Assembly (NCBI GenBank): GCA_025463515.1
Contig: JAODAQ010000053.1
Span: 1-62,734 of the forward strand
Reading direction: 5' to 3'
DNA length: 62,734 nucleotides
From: Rhodoglobus sp.
Lineage (GTDB): Bacteria > Actinomycetota > Actinomycetes > Actinomycetales > Microbacteriaceae
Part shown: one piece after another, positions 59,248-62,734 of the stretch
How positions within the stretch are numbered: the first letter of the stretch is position 1
Layout: the number at the start of each line of letters is the position of its first letter
Position numbers and translations under genes: made by a program
Notes under the pieces: model-generated
Databases searched by the model: none
What the model saw: the letters and a program-made list of their open reading frames with translations, nothing else
What the model was told of the DNA's origin: nothing

Positions 59248-60693
59248 GTGGCGGGCGAGTTGGTGGTCGCGATCGATGTCGGCTCGTCAGCCGTCCGCGC
59301 CGCCGTCGTCGACCCGGCCGGGCGGGTGCTCGCCTCGAAGCGGCAGTCGCGACCGGACTCGCTGTCGGGCGTCACCTTCGACGCCTCCCTCCTCTGGGAG
59401 CAGGTGCGGGATGCCGTGACCGCCCTCCCCGCGGACCTGCGCCGGTCGGCGGCAGGCCTGGCGATTGCCGCCCATATCGGCACGGTATTCACGGATGCCG
59501 ACTTCGAACCGGTCGCGCAGGGCTTCGGCTGGGCCGACTCGTCCGGCGTCGACCTCCTCGCGTCCCGCCTGGGCGAGTCCACAACCAGCGCGCTCGCGAC
59601 GATCGGGCGGGCGGCCCTCACCGGCGGACCGGCCGGTGCCGCCCTTGCGCTGCGCGACCGGGATGCCCGCGGTTTCGACTCCGTGCGCCGCATCCTCAGC
59701 CCCAAGGACTACCTGGTCGGAAGGCTCACCGGCGTCGCGGCCACCGACCACACCGGCGCGGCCTACTCGGGCTTGAGCGACGTGCGGCAGCGCGACTGGT
59801 CTGCCTGGCTGCTCGAGTCTCTTGGCATCGACCGGGCACTCCTGCCGGAGCAGCTCGGCTCGACAGCGGTCGTGGGCACCGTGACGGCCCGGAGCGCCCA
59901 ACTCCTGGGGCTGCCGGCCGGCCTGCCCGTCGTGGCAGGCGGACCGGACGGCAGCATGGGCGCCGCCTACGTCCTCGCCGGGCGAAGCGACGCGATCGCC
60001 GATGTCGCCGGTACGACAGACGTGCTCGTCCGCCCGATCGCCTCGCCCGATGCCGCTCCCGCGGAGGCGATGCTGAACCCCTACATCCTCGGCGGCTGGG
60101 CCGCCGGGGGCGCGACCGGGATGACCGGCGGAGCCCTGAACCGCTGGGCGGTCCTGCTCGGCGAACCGGACGCTGCGACAGCCCTTGACCGATTCGGCGG
60201 CGGCGTCGCCTCGATGCCCCCGGGTGCTGAGGGCCTGATCATCCGGCCCACGCTCTCGGGCAGCCGCTTCCCGCGGTGGAATCCCTCGGAGGTGGGCATG
60301 GTCGACGGCCAGCTCGACTCGCACGGCCCCGCCCACTTCCTCCGGGCCGTGATCGAGGGCGCGTCGTACGTCGTGCGCGAGGGCATTGACCTGCTGGCCC
60401 CGGATGCAGACGTCGAGGTCGTGCTGGCCGGGGGTGCCGCGCGCTCGCCCCTGCTGGCCCAGCTCAGGGCCGATGTGCTCGGCAGGGTTGTGCACGTCTG
60501 CGCCGAACCCGATGTCAGTCTCATGGGTGCGGCACTGCTCGCGCTGCTCGGCAGCGGGATCCACTCCTCGGCCGAGGAGGCCGCTGCCGCGATGGACGAG
60601 AAGTGGACCGTGCTGGAGCCCGACCCGTTGGCGGCGAACCGGTACGAGGAGCTCTACGCGAGCTGGCGGACGGCGACGACGCCCGCCAGCTGA
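59248..60693 (+). CDS. FGGY family carbohydrate kinase (xylulokinase-like)
   Basis: 481 residues from GTG 59248, one base after the CoA-transferase stop. N-terminal phosphate loop VVAIDVGSSAVRAAVVD, then GGPDGSMGAAYVLAG with the likely catalytic Asp, IADVAGTTDVLVRP and the C-terminal EVVLAGGAARSPLLAQLRADVLG. It phosphorylates a sugar or polyol. Its presence in a CoA-type operon is unusual. The C-terminus ends 6 nt from the convergent dehydrogenase gene. Confidence 0.9.
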   Translation: MAGELVVAIDVGSSAVRAAVVDPAGRVLASKRQSRPDSLSGVTFDASLLWEQVRDAVTALPADLRRSAAGLAIAAHIGTVFTDADFEPVAQGFGWADSSGVDLLASRLGESTTSALATIGRAALTGGPAGAALALRDRDARGFDSVRRILSPKDYLVGRLTGVAATDHTGAAYSGLSDVRQRDWSAWLLESLGIDRALLPEQLGSTAVVGTVTARSAQLLGLPAGLPVVAGGPDGSMGAAYVLAGRSDAIADVAGTTDVLVRPIASPDAAPAEAMLNPYILGGWAAGGATGMTGGALNRWAVLLGEPDAATALDRFGGGVASMPPGAEGLIIRPTLSGSRFPRWNPSEVGMVDGQLDSHGPAHFLRAVIEGASYVVREGIDLLAPDADVEVVLAGGAARSPLLAQLRADVLGRVVHVCAEPDVSLMGAALLALLGSGIHSSAEEAAAAMDEKWTVLEPDPLAANRYEELYASWRTATTPAS

Positions 60694-60699
60694 ACCGCC

Positions 60700-62190
60700 C
60701 TACTCGGCCATCGGGTCGGCGATCGCGATGTACTGCGTTGAGAGGTACTCGTTGATTCCCTCTGCTCCGCCCTCCCGGCCGAACCCGGACTGCTTGATCC
60801 CGCCGAAGGGAGCCGCCGCACTCGAGATGAGGCCGGTGTTGAGCCCGAGCATCCCGGACTGGATGTGCTGCGCGACGCGCAGCGACCGGTTGAGGTCCTT
60901 GGTGAAGAGGTAGGCGGCAAGGCCGTACTCGGTGGCGTTGGCGGCGGCGATCGCCTGGTCCTCGGTGGAGAACGTCGTGATCGTGGCGACGGGGCCGAAG
61001 ATCTCCTCGGCGAGGATGCTGCTGCCGAGCGGCACGTCCATCAGCACCGTGGGCTCGAAGAAGTGGCCCGCTCCGGCTCGCTGGCTGCCCCCGGCCAGGA
61101 CGACAGCACCGTCGTCGAGCGCGCCGCGGACGAGCTCCGTGACCTTGGCGACGCTCTTGGCGTCGATAAGGGGGCCGATGTCGGTACCGGCGTCGGTACC
61201 GTGCCCGAGCGTGAGCGCCGACATCCGCTCCGCGAGCCGGGACGCGAACTCGCCCCCGATGCTCTCGTGGACGATGAACCGGTTCGCCGCGGTGCAGGCC
61301 TCGCCCATGTTGCGCAGTTTCGCCTGCATCGCCCCGGTGACCGCGGCATCCAGATCGGCATCCTCGAAGACGATGAACGGCGCGTTGCCGCCGAGCTCCA
61401 TGGACGTGCGCAGCACAGTATCGGCGCTGTCCTTGATCAACTGCCTGCCCACCGAGGTGGAGCCCGTGAACGAGACCTTGCGCAGTCGCGGGTCCCGCAG
61501 GAGCGGCCCTGTCACCGCCCCGGCGCTCGAGGTGGGGATCACGTTGAGCACGCCGTCCGGCAGGCCAGCCTCGAGGAGGACGCTCGCCAGCAGCATCGAC
61601 GTGAGCGGGGTCAGGTTCGCCGGCTTGAGCACCATCGTGCAGCCGGCCGCGATCGCGGGCGCGATCTTGCGGGTGGCCATCGCGAGCGGGAAGTTCCACG
61701 GCGTGATGAGCAGGCTGGGGCCGACGGGCTTGTGCGTGACGAGGTGCCGGCTCCGGCCATCGGGCGCGATCGAGTACCGGCCGGAGATCCGCACGGCCTC
61801 CTCGGAGAACCACCGCAGGAAGTCCGCCCCGTAGGCGACCTCGCCCCGGGCCTCGGAGAGGGGCTTGCCCATCTCGAGCGTCATGAGCAGGGCGAAGTCC
61901 TCCGTCCGCGCGGTGACGATCTCGAACGCCCGGCGCAGGATCTCCCCGCGCTCCCGCGGCGCGGTGGCGGCCCACTCGGACTGGGCTGCGACCGCCGCGT
62001 CCAGCGCGGCGAGGCCGTCGGCGGGCGAGGCGTCGGCAACGTCCCGTAGTGGCTGGCCCGTGGCCGGGTCCTCCACGGTGAAGGTCCGCCCGTCCTGGGC
62101 GGTCCGCCAGCGGCCGCCGATCAGGAGCTCGTGCGGAATGGCGTGCAGCAATGCGGGGGCACCGGCGAGGGCAGTATTCACGATCTCCAT
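60700..62190 (-). CDS. Aldehyde dehydrogenase (succinate-semialdehyde type)
   Basis: 496 residues. GabD-like: PWNFPLAMATRKIAPAIAAGCTMVLKPA, FTGSTSVGRQLI, the general base Glu in MELGGNAPFIVFEDAD and the nucleophile Cys in MGEACTAANRF (about 297). It oxidises an aldehyde with NAD(P), possibly one released by the ThDP enzyme. It is divergent from the GntR gene, with several TAGA-N3-CTAG sites between them. Confidence 0.93.
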   Translation of the reverse strand: MEIVNTALAGAPALLHAIPHELLIGGRWRTAQDGRTFTVEDPATGQPLRDVADASPADGLAALDAAVAAQSEWAATAPRERGEILRRAFEIVTARTEDFALLMTLEMGKPLSEARGEVAYGADFLRWFSEEAVRISGRYSIAPDGRSRHLVTHKPVGPSLLITPWNFPLAMATRKIAPAIAAGCTMVLKPANLTPLTSMLLASVLLEAGLPDGVLNVIPTSSAGAVTGPLLRDPRLRKVSFTGSTSVGRQLIKDSADTVLRTSMELGGNAPFIVFEDADLDAAVTGAMQAKLRNMGEACTAANRFIVHESIGGEFASRLAERMSALTLGHGTDAGTDIGPLIDAKSVAKVTELVRGALDDGAVVLAGGSQRAGAGHFFEPTVLMDVPLGSSILAEEIFGPVATITTFSTEDQAIAAANATEYGLAAYLFTKDLNRSLRVAQHIQSGMLGLNTGLISSAAAPFGGIKQSGFGREGGAEGINEYLSTQYIAIADPMAE

Positions 62191-62202
62191 CCCATTGTCA
62201 GC

Positions 62203-62296
62203 TAGACATCTAGATGACTAGTATGAGATTACCGCAGATTGGCACGCCCAAGCGCTAAAATAGGCCTAGAAGTCTATGCGGACCGGTCTACTATTT
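62203..62296. promoter_or_regulatory. Operators D and E between dehydrogenase and GntR
   Basis: TAGACATCTAG (62203-62213) and TAGATGACTAG (62211-62221) overlap and both fit TAGA-N3-CTAG exactly. TAGAAGTCTAT (62267-62277) fits with one mismatch. AAATAG (62258-62263) and CTATTT (62291-62296) flank the last site as an inverted repeat. The set covers both divergent control regions and suggests autoregulation by GntR. Confidence 0.6.
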
Positions 62297-62352
62297 GGTC
62301 AGCCCGTCGGCGCCCCGCACCGCGGTCGAACAGCGAGTGAAGGAGTGCATCG

Positions 62353-62734
62353 GTGAGTGCCGGGCCTATCTACCAAGTGATCAATCGGGACATCGCCGAC
62401 CAGATCTCCTCCGGCTCACTGCAAGCCGGAGACCGCCTCGACAGCGAGCTCAAACTCGCCGAGCGGTACGGCGTCAGCCGGATGACCGTGCGCCAGGCCC
62501 TCGGCGAGCTCGAGAGCGACGGGCTGGTCGTGAGGCGCCACGGCTCCGGCACCTATGTCAGCGAGCCCCGCTCGCTCCAGCGCCGGGTCAACCACCTCGG
62601 GTCGTTCCACGAGGAGATGGGCCTCGATTCCAAGGCCGTCAAGACGCGGCTGATCACCCAGGAGGTCGCCGTGCCGCCCGAGGCGGTGGCGGCAGACCTC
62701 CGCCTCACGGCGGGGCAGACTGCCACGCACCTCG
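62353..62734 (+). CDS. GntR/UTRA family regulator, N-terminal part
   Basis: About 127 codons from GTG 62353 (GAAGGAG upstream) to the window edge. The winged helix is IADQISSGSLQAGDRLDSELKLAERYGVSRMTVRQALGELESDGLVVRRHGSGTYV (about residues 14-68), and the HutC-type UTRA effector domain begins after it (GSFHEEMGLDSKAV). It is the best candidate to bind the TAGA-N3-CTAG sites across the 48.9-62.3 kb region. The effector part is cut off. Confidence 0.92.
   Translation, partial: MSAGPIYQVINRDIADQISSGSLQAGDRLDSELKLAERYGVSRMTVRQALGELESDGLVVRRHGSGTYVSEPRSLQRRVNHLGSFHEEMGLDSKAVKTRLITQEVAVPPEAVAADLRLTAGQTATHL

Noticed and set aside
1-62734. tRNA, rRNA, CRISPR array or prophage
   Set aside because: No cloverleaf with a CCA-type end, no rRNA core sequence, no regularly spaced repeats and no integrase or phage structural gene were seen.

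Overview
The window is high-GC DNA (around 70% by eye) with dense gene packing, many start/stop overlaps and frequent GTG starts. It reads as an actinobacterial chromosome, most probably of the family Microbacteriaceae. That family placement is my inference from gene content (a DUF7882-type small protein, LAXTG cell-wall sorting signals, many leaderless-type starts) and from an intergenic palindromic repeat (GGTTGAGTA...TATCGAAAC). I see no insertion sequence, prophage, CRISPR array, tRNA or rRNA.

Layout. 1-9.6 kb: amino-sugar and glycan use (3' end of nagB, a secreted GH5 glycosidase, nagA, cutC, a GH20 hexosaminidase lipoprotein), with a large LAXTG surface protein, purU and an MFS exporter. 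9.7-13.5 kb: a second LAXTG protein (YVTN propeller), then a ZTP riboswitch in front of glyA and folD (one-carbon metabolism). 14.2-18.3 kb: Leloir galactose genes (galK, galT, a DeoR regulator, galM). 18.3-28.4 kb: a ferritin-like/VIT1 transporter, glycerate kinase, an FMN reductase beside a MetY, flavin monooxygenase and dehydrogenase operon, lgt and small membrane proteins. 28.4-29.4 kb: tandem paralogous small membrane proteins and the relic of a GGDEF gene. 29.5-35.2 kb: a beta-glucoside operon (ROK regulator, XylFGH-type ABC importer, GH1 beta-glucosidase) closed by a strong hairpin. 35.2-48.9 kb: housekeeping and regulatory genes, including a divergent EAL/GGDEF cyclic-di-GMP pair, a DrrAB-type exporter with its TetR regulator, an HxlR-controlled reductase and a 5'-3' exonuclease.

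48.9-62.7 kb holds the most unusual region: two paralogous double-hotdog (MaoC-like) proteins, TetR and RpiR regulators, a carbohydrate-type ABC importer without its own ATPase, a thiamine-diphosphate enzyme, a family III CoA-transferase, an FGGY kinase, a semialdehyde-type dehydrogenase and a GntR regulator cut by the window end. A shared motif, TAGA-N3-CTAG (one or two mismatches in places), lies in all four control regions of this stretch, which suggests one regulon. My working model is import of a sugar- or polyol-like compound, phosphorylation or CoA activation, and ThDP-dependent C-C bond cleavage followed by aldehyde oxidation. The substrate is unknown and the combination does not match a pathway I recognise.

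Two features recur across the window. At least ten genes have a TANNNT -10-like box 5-8 nt before the start codon and no clear ribosome binding site, so leaderless transcription looks common. Three copies of the palindromic repeat sit exactly at gene ends, and the repeat itself supplies the stop codon.
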